From positions 1 to 20,416 of the forward strand of contig DASSHC010000388.1 in NCBI GenBank assembly GCA_035693105.1: DNA of 20,416 bases, read 5' to 3'. Of the stretch, positions 13,255-20,106 are shown piece by piece. The notes beneath the pieces were generated by a model that did not search any database, was not told the DNA's origin, and saw nothing but the letters and a program-made list of their open reading frames with translations. The position numbers and the translations under genes were made by a program. Positions within the stretch are counted from its first letter, which is position 1, and each line of letters begins with the position of its first letter. The stretch comes from DASSHC01 sp035693105 (GTDB lineage Bacteria > Chloroflexota > Chloroflexia > Thermomicrobiales > Thermomicrobiaceae).

Positions 13255-14430
13255 TCAGGCGCGCGCACCCTCCTGGTGCAGCTGCAGGAAGCGCATGAGG
13301 TCGCCGCGGCGCACCATGCCGACCAGCTTGCCGTCCTGCACCACGGGGAGTTGGTTGACATCCTTCGTCGCCAGCTCGGTGAAGACATCGTTGGCGTCCT
13401 CGCGCGGCGAGGCGACGGCCAGCTTGTCGACCGGCGTCATGATCTGGCGCACGGGGGTCGTCTCCCACTCGTCGCGCGGCACCCGGCGGACGTCGTCGAG
13501 GGCGATCAGGCCGACCAGCTCGTCGCCGCGCATCACCGGGAAGGAGTGCTCGTCGCTGTGCATCATCAGGTCGACGAGCTGGCCGACGTGGGCGTCCTCC
13601 GGCACGGTCGGGACGTTGGTGCGCATGATCCGCGTCACCGGTACGCCCTTGAGAATGTCGGTGATGACGACCTGCTGGTAGCTGGCCTGGGCGGCGTTGT
13701 GCAGGAACCAGCCGATGAAGGCGATCCAGAGGCCGCCGATCAGGCCGGTGCCGAAGAAGGGGATCGAGCCGCCGAAGACCATGTAGACGCCCATGACGAT
13801 GAAGAGCCAGCCGATGGCGTCGCCCACCCAGGAGGCCCAGCGGGTGGCTTTCTTGAGATTGTCGGTGGCCGCCCAGAGAGCCGAACGCAGCACGCGGCCG
13901 CCGTCGAGCGGGAAGCCGGGAACGAGATTGAAGACGCCGAGGATCAGGTTGACCGGGCCGAGCCAGAGGAAGATGGCGGTCGCGGGGCCGATCTGGTGTA
14001 AATCGCGCAGCGGGTGGGCGACCGCCGCGTAGCTGACGTTGGCCAGCACGATGAAGATGATGCCGAGCACGATGCTGGTCAGCGGGCCGACGATGGCGAT
14101 GGCGAACTCGACGCCCGGTGTCGGCGGCTCGCGGGTGATGTTCGAGACGCCGCCGAAGAGAAAGAGGGTAATGCTGCTGACATTGATCCCCCGGGCCTTG
14201 GCCATCAGCGAGTGGGCCAGCTCGTGCGCCAGCACCGAGAGGAAGAAGAGGATGGAGGCGATGATCGCCAGGATGAGGGTAAAGCCGCGGCTCCAGGTGT
14301 TGTTGAGCTGCGGCAGGACGACATAGACGTTCCAGGTGATCAGCAGGAAGATGAGGAGCCAACTCCAGTCGATGCGGATCTCGATGCCGAAGATCTTGCC
14401 GAGCGAGATGCCGCCACCCATTCCAGGCAT
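13255..14430 (-). CDS. M50 site-2-protease family protein with paired CBS domains
   Basis: 391-residue polytopic membrane zinc metalloprotease. The zinc site is complete: HELAH at 69-73 within a hydrophobic segment, and NLVPGFPLDGG at 168-178 supplying the third ligand. About six membrane segments occupy 20-240. The cytosolic tail (about 245-385) has two CBS repeats (ITDILKGVPVTRIMRTNVPTVPEDA and TPVRQIMTPVDKLAVASPREDA), which usually bind adenine nucleotides and gate activity. The family performs intramembrane cleavage of anti-sigma factors or other membrane proteins; the substrate here is unknown. GGGGAGGAG precedes the ATG. It shares strand and neighbourhood with another M50 gene. Confidence 0.94.
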   Translation of the reverse strand: MPGMGGGISLGKIFGIEIRIDWSWLLIFLLITWNVYVVLPQLNNTWSRGFTLILAIIASILFFLSVLAHELAHSLMAKARGINVSSITLFLFGGVSNITREPPTPGVEFAIAIVGPLTSIVLGIIFIVLANVSYAAVAHPLRDLHQIGPATAIFLWLGPVNLILGVFNLVPGFPLDGGRVLRSALWAATDNLKKATRWASWVGDAIGWLFIVMGVYMVFGGSIPFFGTGLIGGLWIAFIGWFLHNAAQASYQQVVITDILKGVPVTRIMRTNVPTVPEDAHVGQLVDLMMHSDEHSFPVMRGDELVGLIALDDVRRVPRDEWETTPVRQIMTPVDKLAVASPREDANDVFTELATKDVNQLPVVQDGKLVGMVRRGDLMRFLQLHQEGARA

Positions 14431-14573
14431 GTGATGCTCCTCCCCCGGCAGGCTGCTGGTGCGTCACGCTGGAGTGCCGGGCTCCGGGGCGCGGTTCGGG
14501 TAATCCCACCCTTGACCCCGCATGGTCGATGCCAGATGCGTCTTGAACAAAGGCGCCTGGTTATCAGTTGGGC

Positions 14574-14594
14574 GCGTTGAGCGTTGTGCGTTGT
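14574..14594. repeat. Three tandem GCGTTGW heptamers
   Basis: GCGTTGA, GCGTTGT, GCGTTGT lie head to tail in the 252-nt gap between the two M50 genes. They may be a regulatory or slippage-prone repeat. No clear promoter is visible in 14431-14682, and nothing else there is recognisable. Confidence 0.4.
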
Positions 14595-14682
14595 CGCTCG
14601 GCGAGACCCGCTGGTGCCGGCGAGCAGCGCTGGCCTGGGCTGGCCGAAGCCACGGCGCCGTCAACGGCGAACGCGGCCCGAG

Positions 14683-15840
14683 CTACGCGGCGAGCGTTTG
14701 TGCCCGCGTGGGGCGGAACGACGTGGCCGTGGCGGCGTCTGCTGCCTCCGACTCGGCCAGGAGGTTCTCCAGCCAGTCGCGGTCGGCGCGCGCCAGTCCA
14801 GGGAGCCATGACTTGTCGAGTTGGTCGAGCGCGGCCTGCGCCTGTGCTCGTCCGACCTCGTGCTCGCCCGCCGCCAGGCTGACGGCAGCTTCCAGCCGCT
14901 GCAGCACGTCGGGCTTGAGGCCGAAGTCGCGCAGCAGGTCGAGCGCCTCGCGGCACGCCTCGATCTGCTCTCCGCGATAGGCGTGGAAGTAGGCCAGCGA
15001 GGCGACGCAGCTCGCGGCGCTGGCGGGGGCGCGTGCCAGTGCCACCTCCACCGCCCGTTCGAGATTGCGTTCGGCTGACTGGAGGTCACCGGCGTCGAAG
15101 TAGTGCAGGTAGGCGTAGGAGAAGGCGGCCGGATCGGGGTGCAACTCGGTCGGGATAGCGGTCATGGCGTGAATGAGCGCGCGGTCCCACTCGCGCGGCC
15201 GCTCGCCCGCCAGCACCCGGCAGTTGATTTCGCCGACCAGCTCGTACAGCGCTCCGCGCCGGCCGCCGCGAAGGAGGCGCAGGAACGTGCGGCCGTCGCT
15301 GGGCGACCCGCCATAGGAAAAGGGCACCGCCTGCACCAGGCCGGTCAGGAGCGAGACCTCGGCCAGCGTCAGCAGAAAGCGGACGTCCCGCGCGACGAGG
15401 ACGAGGACGAGGCCGACCGTGATATTGGCCACGGCGCCGGCGACGACGACCACCGCCCGACGCCGGCGATAGTCGTGCGCGTGGCGCGGGGCGGAGACGA
15501 CAAAGCCGCCGATCCCCTTCCCGGCGCCGCGGCTCAGCCGCCAGCGGCCGTCTCGACGGGCCAGACAGAGCGGGCCGACCGCGAAGACGTAGATGGTGAA
15601 GCCCTGCGTGCGCGCCGCGGCGAGATGGCCCAGCTCATGGATCGCGACGGCGAGGAAGATGGTGATCGGAAAGGTGAGCAGCAGCAGTTGCCCATCGAGG
15701 TAGGGCTGCCCGAAGCGGCCGGCGGCGAGGCCGACGACGCCGAAGGGGAGATAGGTCAGCAGGCCGCGCAGCCCGCGGCGCCGCGTGAAGCGCCGCTTGG
15801 GGATCGCGACGTTGCCAATGACGACCGCCTGCTCCGACAT
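14683..15840 (-). CDS. M50-family membrane protease-like protein with helical-repeat C terminus
   Basis: 385-residue protein. The N-terminal half is an M50-type membrane domain: HELGH at 68-72 within a hydrophobic stretch, two or more further membrane segments (about 127-150 and 155-175), and a second motif QAVPFSYGGSPSDG at 170-183, where Asp182 is kept but the usual leading Asn is Gln. The C-terminal half (about 195-360) is soluble and helical with TPR-like spacing (FSYAYLHYFDAGDLQSAERNLERAV; ASLAYFHAYRGEQIEACREAL), probably a protein-binding tail. The ATG at 15840 has GGAGG five bases upstream; the TTG one codon earlier is less well placed. It is likely a regulated-proteolysis enzyme of unknown target. 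Confidence 0.85.
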   Translation of the reverse strand: MSEQAVVIGNVAIPKRRFTRRRGLRGLLTYLPFGVVGLAAGRFGQPYLDGQLLLLTFPITIFLAVAIHELGHLAAARTQGFTIYVFAVGPLCLARRDGRWRLSRGAGKGIGGFVVSAPRHAHDYRRRRAVVVVAGAVANITVGLVLVLVARDVRFLLTLAEVSLLTGLVQAVPFSYGGSPSDGRTFLRLLRGGRRGALYELVGEINCRVLAGERPREWDRALIHAMTAIPTELHPDPAAFSYAYLHYFDAGDLQSAERNLERAVEVALARAPASAASCVASLAYFHAYRGEQIEACREALDLLRDFGLKPDVLQRLEAAVSLAAGEHEVGRAQAQAALDQLDKSWLPGLARADRDWLENLLAESEAADAATATSFRPTRAQTLAA

Positions 15841-16013
15841 CAATGCCTCCGGACACCCGTGTACGTTCGGCGCCTAACTCGGGTATCTCATCCAGAGGCG
15901 AGCGCGTGAAGCGGACTTTCGTCTAACTCAATGCCGGGCCGCGAGTCCCGCGATGGGTCGCTACGGCTGACCTCCGGCGCCCGAGGCGCCACGAGTGACT
16001 GGGCAAAAGGAAT

Positions 16014-16059
16014 GCCAGGCGTTATTCGTTTCGGTGTCACGCAACGAATAACGCCTGGC
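16014..16059 (-). terminator. 17-bp perfect stem-loop, likely terminator after the GYD gene
   Basis: The perfect inverted repeat GCCAGGCGTTATTCGTT (16014-16030) with AACGAATAACGCCTGGC (16043-16059) closes a 12-nt loop. For leftward transcripts leaving the GYD gene (stop at 16154), the stem is followed by ATTCCTTTTG, a modest T-rich tract, so a factor-independent terminator is plausible. The stem is unusually long and AT-containing for this genome. Confidence 0.6.
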
Positions 16060-16073
16060 GGAGGGGAGAAGTA

Positions 16074-16097
16074 GCCGCGGCGAGTGAGCGCCGCGGC
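16074..16097. terminator. GC-rich hairpin preceding the 17-bp stem-loop
   Basis: The 9-bp stem GCCGCGGCG with CGCCGCGGC closes the 6-nt loop AGTGAG. It is met first by leftward transcription from the GYD gene, 14 nt before the longer stem. It lacks a T run. Confidence 0.4.
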
Positions 16098-16153
16098 CGG
16101 CTGGATTAGGCGAGCGCTCGGCGTGCGTCAGGGGTGGGGCTGGCCCGCGTCGC

Positions 16154-16483
16154 CTACCCCCGGCGCGGTCCCTGATACTGCGTGCCGCTGGCCCTGTGCA
16201 TAGCCTGCATCATCTCGTCGGACGAGAGAAGACGCGTGGTCGTGACATTCCTCAGGTGCCCGGGCTTCTGAAAGGCAAGTGACAGGGCCGCGGCCGTCAC
16301 GTCGTCCGGCGCTTCGGCGAAGACGACAATGTCGTGCTCGCCGAGCGCGAAGTCGAGCGACAGCAGCGTGCCGCCATGCTGGGCCACCAGATCTCGAGCG
16401 CTCGCAATGCGATCCTGCGGATGGCTGGCGAGCGCCTGCATGCCGCTCTCGTTGTAGGAGGCGAGAATCAGATAGCGTGGCAT
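16154..16483 (-). CDS. GYD-domain protein
   Basis: 109-residue single-domain protein matching the GYD family, a small ferredoxin-like alpha/beta fold: MPRYLILASYNESGMQAL at the start, then HGGTLLSLDFALGEHDIVVFAEAPDD, the segment around the family's eponymous motif (here GEHD replaces GxYD), and ALSLAFQKPGHLRNVTTTRLL. The family's role is unknown, though related folds often bind small ligands or form oligomers. An upstream in-frame ATG (16519) is rejected because AAGGAGGGG lies just before the ATG at 16483. It follows the acyl-CoA ligase by 57 nt on the same strand and is probably co-transcribed. Two hairpins lie beyond its stop. Confidence 0.85.
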   Translation of the reverse strand: MPRYLILASYNESGMQALASHPQDRIASARDLVAQHGGTLLSLDFALGEHDIVVFAEAPDDVTAAALSLAFQKPGHLRNVTTTRLLSSDEMMQAMHRASGTQYQGPRRG

Positions 16484-16540
16484 CTCAGACCCCTCCTTCG
16501 TGGCCCTGACCCGCGTCATGACGAGGCCGCCGTGCCCCGA

Positions 16541-18178
16541 TCACGCCGTGCGCTGGCCGGCGGCCGCCTGGAGACCCAACTCCTCGACGGCCTGCTCCCG
16601 CATGATGAACTTCTGGATCTTGCCGGTGACGGTCATGGGGAAGCCGTCGACGAACTTCCAGTAGCGGGGAATCTTGTAGGTCGCGATCTTGCCGCGGCAG
16701 TACTCGGTCAGCTCGTCGCCGCTGAGAGCGGCGCCCTCGCGCGGCCGCACCCAGGCCATGACCTCCTCGCCGTAGCGCGCGCTGGGCACGCCGATGACTT
16801 GCACATCGGCCACGGCGGGGTGCGTGTAGAGAAACTCCTCCACTTCGCGCGGGTAGACGTTCTCGCCGCCGCGAATGATCATGTCCTTGATGCGGCCGAC
16901 GATATTGACGTAGCCGTCGTCGTCCATGGTCGCCAGATCGCCGGTGTGCATCCAGCGGGCGGCGTCGATCGCCTCGCGAGTGGCCTCCTCGTTGTTCCAG
17001 TAGCCGAGCATGACGCAGTAGCCTCGGGTGCAGAGCTCGCCCGGCTCGCCGCGCGGCACGATGCGCCCCTCGGGATCGACGATCTTGACCTCGACGTGCG
17101 GGTGCACGCGCCCGACCGTCTCGACCCGCTTATCGAAGGGGTCGTCGGTGCTGGTCTGGGTCGAGACCGGCGAGGTCTCGGTCATGCCGTAGGCGATGGT
17201 CACCTCGCCCATGTTCATGCGCGACTGCACCCGCTTCATCACCTCGACCGGGCAGGGTGAGCCGGCCATGATGCCGGTGCGCAGGGTGCTCAGGTCGAAC
17301 TCGCCGAAGCGCGGGTGGTCCAGCTCGCCGATGAACATCGTCGGCACACCGTAGAGCGCGGTGCAGCGCTCGGCCTGCACCGTCTCCAGGCAGGCGATCG
17401 GGTCGTAGGCTTCGCCGGGGATGACCATGCAGGCGCCGTGGGTGGTGCAGGCCAGGTTACCTAACACCATGCCGAAACAATGGTAGAACGGCACAGGAAT
17501 CGCTACACGATCATTTTCCGTGTATCGCAGAGTTTCGCCAATAAAGAAGCCGTTGTTGAGGATGTTGTGGTGCGAGAGGGTGGCGCCCTTGGGGAAGCCG
17601 GTGGTGCCCGAGGTGTACTGGATGTTGATCGGGTCGTCGAACTGAAGCTCCTGCTCGCGCGCGGCCAGATCCGCCTCCGGCACCTCGGCCGCGGCGGCCA
17701 GGAGAGCGTCCCACGCGTCGTCGAGCACCAGCGTCTGGCGTAGCTCGGGTAGGCGCGGGCGCACCTCGTCGACCAGCGCGGTGTAGTCGGTGCTGCGGAA
17801 ACCCCGCGCCAGCACCAGCAGGCTGACGCCCGACTGCTTGAGCGCGTACTCCAGCTCGGTCGCCTTATAGGCGGGGTTGATGTTGACCAGGATGGCGCCC
17901 ATGCGCGCGGTGGCGTACTGCAGCACCACCCACTCGAAGCGATTGGGCGACCAGATGCCGACCCGGTCGCCGGCCTGGACGCCGCGCGCCATCAGGCCGC
18001 GGGCGGCCAGTCCCGTCTGATCCCAGAAGTCGCGATAGCTGGCGCGGTAGTCCTGGTGGGGGACGATCAGCGCCGCGCGCGGGCCGAAGCGCTCGACCGT
18101 GCGCCGCAGATTCTCGCCGATCGTCTCGCCCAGGAGCGGGGTGCTGCTGGCGCCGTGCGCGTAGGAGAGCCCTGCCAT
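16541..18178 (-). CDS. AMP-forming fatty acyl-CoA ligase
   Basis: 545-residue ANL-superfamily enzyme that activates a carboxylic acid via acyl-AMP to its CoA thioester. Core motifs are all present: the phosphate-binding loop YTSGTTGFPKG at 188-198, YGMTETSP in the middle, TGDLATMDDDGYVNIVGRIKD with the hinge region, GGENVYPREVEE, and the catalytic lysine TVTGK (Lys520) near the C terminus. It resembles medium/long-chain FadD-type enzymes; chain-length preference cannot be read from sequence. AAGAGG precedes the ATG, and a promoter lies about 82-110 nt upstream. Residues about 209-240 are encoded by an unusually AT-rich patch (17461-17550). The GYD gene follows on the same strand. Confidence 0.95.
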   Translation of the reverse strand: MAGLSYAHGASSTPLLGETIGENLRRTVERFGPRAALIVPHQDYRASYRDFWDQTGLAARGLMARGVQAGDRVGIWSPNRFEWVVLQYATARMGAILVNINPAYKATELEYALKQSGVSLLVLARGFRSTDYTALVDEVRPRLPELRQTLVLDDAWDALLAAAAEVPEADLAAREQELQFDDPINIQYTSGTTGFPKGATLSHHNILNNGFFIGETLRYTENDRVAIPVPFYHCFGMVLGNLACTTHGACMVIPGEAYDPIACLETVQAERCTALYGVPTMFIGELDHPRFGEFDLSTLRTGIMAGSPCPVEVMKRVQSRMNMGEVTIAYGMTETSPVSTQTSTDDPFDKRVETVGRVHPHVEVKIVDPEGRIVPRGEPGELCTRGYCVMLGYWNNEEATREAIDAARWMHTGDLATMDDDGYVNIVGRIKDMIIRGGENVYPREVEEFLYTHPAVADVQVIGVPSARYGEEVMAWVRPREGAALSGDELTEYCRGKIATYKIPRYWKFVDGFPMTVTGKIQKFIMREQAVEELGLQAAAGQRTA

Positions 18179-18259
18179 GGCGTCGACCTCTTTTCGCCGG
18201 GAAGCGGAACCGCAAGTCCGCCTCAGCCGCGGGGTGCGAATCGGACATTCGGTGGCTCT

Positions 18260-18288
18260 ACAGTATGCGCATCACCGGCGAATGTCAA
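18260..18288 (-). promoter_or_regulatory. Sigma-70-like promoter for the acyl-CoA ligase gene
   Basis: Reading leftward: a perfect -35 TTGACA (18283-18288), 17 nt, and -10 TACTGT (18260-18265). Predicted start is near 18253, giving a leader of about 75 nt before the ATG at 18178. It lies between the microprotein stop (18334) and the ligase, so the ligase need not depend on upstream transcription. Confidence 0.6.
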
Positions 18289-18333
18289 CGCGCGACGCTC
18301 GGCGGGCTCGCCCGTACGCGTGGGCGCGTGGCG

Positions 18334-18465
18334 CTAGAAGGATGAGTCGCGGTCGATCGGGTGGTCGTGGATCTCGGGCGACTTCTCCTTGCGGCTGGTC
18401 GACCAACGGACCAAGCCGACGATGGCGAGGATGATCACGATCACCAAGAGAAAAATAGCCGGCAT
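18334..18465 (-). CDS. 43-residue single-span membrane microprotein
   Basis: A short gene shows strong start signals: ATG at 18465 preceded by GGGAGG seven bases upstream. The product begins MPAIFLLVIVIILAIVGLV (one hydrophobic transmembrane helix, residues 3-19), then RWSTSRKEK, a basic stop-transfer stretch, and a polar, acidic/His-rich tail (SPEIHDHPIDRDSSF). The layout predicts the N terminus outside and the tail in the cytoplasm. I do not recognise a family. It lies 67 nt after the DUF3830 gene and 155 nt before the acyl-CoA ligase, all on the minus strand. It may be a small regulator or subunit of a membrane protein; no partner can be named. Confidence 0.75.
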   Translation of the reverse strand: MPAIFLLVIVIILAIVGLVRWSTSRKEKSPEIHDHPIDRDSSF

Positions 18466-18532
18466 CGTCTACCTCCCAGTCGCGCGCCAGCTCGACGCGC
18501 GCACCGTGGCGATGCAAGAGCGGTGCCGTGCG

Positions 18533-18955
18533 CTACGTGCTGGTCAGCGCCTCGAAGCGGATCGGCTGGGCGCCGTCGTAGGGGAGGACGCGGCGCAGCT
18601 CGGTGAGCTGCTCGCTGCCCTCGACAATCGTCAGGAAGTGGTTGCCGGCCAGCTGGCCGAGCTGGCTGGCGAAGCAGGTCGGCCCGTAGGGGAAGAGGAT
18701 CTCGGTCTCGCTGTAGCCGCCGGGGTAGAAGAGGATCTGGCCGGGCGCGGGGTAGCTGGTGGCGTTTTCGAAGCCGACGCCAAGCTGGTAGTCGCCGAGC
18801 GGGATCCAGCCCGCCTCGCCGCTCCAGCGCGCCTGGATCAGCCGGCTGGCGAAGGGGAGCACGCCCCGGAAGGCGGCGCAGGTCTTGGGGGCAGCCGCCT
18901 CCTCGAAGCGCGCCACGAAGCGGTACGCGCCCACGCTGATCGCCACCCGCTCCAT
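18533..18955 (-). CDS. DUF3830 family protein (cyclophilin-like fold)
   Basis: 140-residue protein fitting DUF3830: FEEAAAPKTCAAFRGVLPF, ARWSGEAGWIPLGD, ENATSYPAPGQILFYPGG, SETEILFPYGPTCFASQLGQLAGNHFLTIVEG are the family's conserved blocks in order. The fold is related to cyclophilins, but the peptidyl-prolyl isomerase residues are not evident; the function is unknown, and family members often sit near amidohydrolase or peptide-uptake genes, which are not seen here. It is cytoplasmic, with no signal peptide. GGGAGGAG lies eight bases before the ATG. It is divergent from the YceI gene. Confidence 0.88.
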   Translation of the reverse strand: MERVAISVGAYRFVARFEEAAAPKTCAAFRGVLPFASRLIQARWSGEAGWIPLGDYQLGVGFENATSYPAPGQILFYPGGYSETEILFPYGPTCFASQLGQLAGNHFLTIVEGSEQLTELRRVLPYDGAQPIRFEALTST

Positions 18956-18992
18956 CGCTCGCTCCTCCCGGCATCCCGATCACGTCCCGCCC

Positions 18993-19020
18993 ATTCTGCC
19001 AGAACGCCTCGCTCACGCAA
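18993..19020 (-). promoter_or_regulatory. Weak candidate promoter for the DUF3830 gene
   Basis: Reading leftward: TTGCGT (19015-19020), 16 nt, CAGAAT (18993-18998), about 38 nt before the ATG at 18955. The match is modest. In the same divergent gap, TATTAT at 19062-19067 preceded by GTGACA (19041-19046, 15-nt spacing) may serve the rightward YceI gene. Confidence 0.25.
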
Positions 19021-19156
19021 GCCGGACGGATCGCGTCGACGTGACAGAATCGGCACAGGTGTATTATTCGTGGAACGCTAGCTGCATGACTTGGAGGAGG
19101 TTGCCCGGCAACCGGAGCGACGACAAACGAGAGAAAGAGAATGGGAGGCCAGCGCG

Positions 19157-19708
19157 ATGGCGACGACCCAGCAGCGAACGCGAACCATCTGGAAGATCGA
19201 TCCGGCGCACACCCTGGTCGAATTCGCGGTCAAGCATATGATGGTGACCACGGTCAAGGGGCGCTTCACCGACTTTCAGGGGCAGATCACCGGCTCGCTC
19301 GACGATCTGAAGGATGTCGCGGTCGATGTGACGATCCAGGCCAAGAGCGTCAACACCGGCAGCGACGACCGCGACACCCACCTGCGCTCGGGTGACTTCC
19401 TCGACGTCGAGCAGTTCCCCACCATCACCTTCAAGAGCACGCGGGTGGAGTCAAAGGGCAAGGACCACGCCAAGGTCTACGGCGATCTGACGGTGCGCGG
19501 CACCACGCGCGAGGTCGAGTTGGACACCGAGATCAACGGCGTGGGCAAGAATCCCTACGGCCAGGAGGTCGTCGGCTTCAGCGCCGAGACGAGCATCAGC
19601 CGCAAGGAGTGGGGCCTGACCTGGAACGTGGCCCTGGAGTCCGGCGGCTGGCTGGTGGCCGACCGGCTGAAGATCACCATCGAGGGCCAGGCGACCAAGC
19701 AGGCGTAG
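19157..19708 (+). CDS. YceI family protein
   Basis: 183-residue lipocalin-like beta-barrel protein of the YceI family, whose members bind isoprenoid or other amphiphilic lipids. Family hallmarks: WKIDPAHTLVEFAVKHMMVTTVKGRF at the N terminus, DRDTHLRSGDFLDVEQFPTITFKST, YGDLTVRGTTREVELD, and the final GLTWNVALESGGWLVADRLKITIE. There is no signal peptide, unlike E. coli YceI, so this one is predicted cytoplasmic. The open frame extends upstream to 19091, but GGGAGG at 19143-19148 sets the start at 19157. A small hairpin (GGTTGC-CCG-GCAACC, 19099-19113) lies in the leader. A strong terminator follows, so the gene is probably a single transcription unit. Confidence 0.93.
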   Translation: MATTQQRTRTIWKIDPAHTLVEFAVKHMMVTTVKGRFTDFQGQITGSLDDLKDVAVDVTIQAKSVNTGSDDRDTHLRSGDFLDVEQFPTITFKSTRVESKGKDHAKVYGDLTVRGTTREVELDTEINGVGKNPYGQEVVGFSAETSISRKEWGLTWNVALESGGWLVADRLKITIEGQATKQA

Positions 19709-19723
19709 CGGCTCTCACCTCAA

Positions 19724-19755
19724 CCCCTCTCCCCTGCGGGGGCGAGGGGCTTTTT
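19724..19755 (+). terminator. Intrinsic terminator after YceI gene
   Basis: The stem CCCCTC-T-CCCC (19724-19734) with GGGG-GC-GAGGGG (19738-19749) closes the tight loop TGC and is followed by CTTTTT (19750-19755). It begins 16 nt after the YceI stop and is the best factor-independent terminator in the window. Confidence 0.8.
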
Positions 19756-19856
19756 GCGTGTGGGGGGGTTTGCTTCCGACCGAGCGGCTCGTAGCCGCGG
19801 GGCCGCGCGGGGTTGATGGCGTTTGCGTAATTATCCTGGAGTTCCGCCGCCGGGGG

Positions 19857-19979
19857 CGCGCTGGGCTAAAGCCGCAGCGCTAGCAGACGAAGCCTGTTGA
19901 AACAGGCTAAATATCAATCCTCAGCCTGCTTCAGCAGGCTTTCGTAGAAATCTAGCGCGGCGGCTTGAGCCCCGCGCGC
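19857..19979. repeat. Long palindromic repeat, copy 2
   Basis: The left arm (19857-19908) and right arm (19923-19979) are inverted copies and resemble copy 1 at 5533-5656: the same GCGCGGGGCT.AAGCC outer part, CTAGCGC, ACGAAGCCTG, and inner AGCCTGCTTCAGCAGGCT. The left inner palindrome is altered (AGCCTGTTGAAACAGGCT) yet still self-complementary, as expected if pairing is maintained. It lies in the 398-nt non-coding stretch 19709-20106, which otherwise holds the YceI terminator and a promoter for the next gene. Confidence 0.8.
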
Positions 19980-20018
19980 CAAGCGGCACGACGCGTCGGG
20001 TGTACGCCGCCCCACGCC

Positions 20019-20046
20019 TTGCCGGTTCCCGGCTCGGCGCTATCAT
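20019..20046 (+). promoter_or_regulatory. Candidate promoter for the VPS10/BNR-like gene
   Basis: Reading rightward: TTGCCG (20019-20024), 16 nt, TATCAT (20041-20046). Predicted start is near 20053, with a leader of about 54 nt ending in the ribosome site AAGGAGG (20096-20102). Confidence 0.45.
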
Positions 20047-20106
20047 GGCCGGGGCGCAGCCCGCGAGGCGGCGTCTGCGACGCGAGTGCAGAGCGAAGGA
20101 GGGAAC

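Larger units (their letters stand above)
15841..16153. other. 313-nt intergenic region with two hairpins and a repeated CTAACTC motif
   Basis: I find no coding sequence here. The left part is the upstream region of the second M50 gene and holds CTAACTCGGGT (15874-15884) and CTAACTC (15923-15929). The right part lies downstream of the GYD gene and holds two stem-loops, listed separately. No strong -35/-10 pair is visible on either strand. Confidence 0.6.

Noticed and set aside
16334..17260. 308-codon plus-strand frame opposite the AMP-forming acyl-CoA ligase
   Set aside because: The minus strand carries all core adenylation motifs; the plus-strand product shows only composition bias.
19857..19979. 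CRISPR-like repeat
   Set aside because: Only inverted arms occur at each site, with two distant copies and no regularly spaced direct repeats or spacers, and no cas genes.
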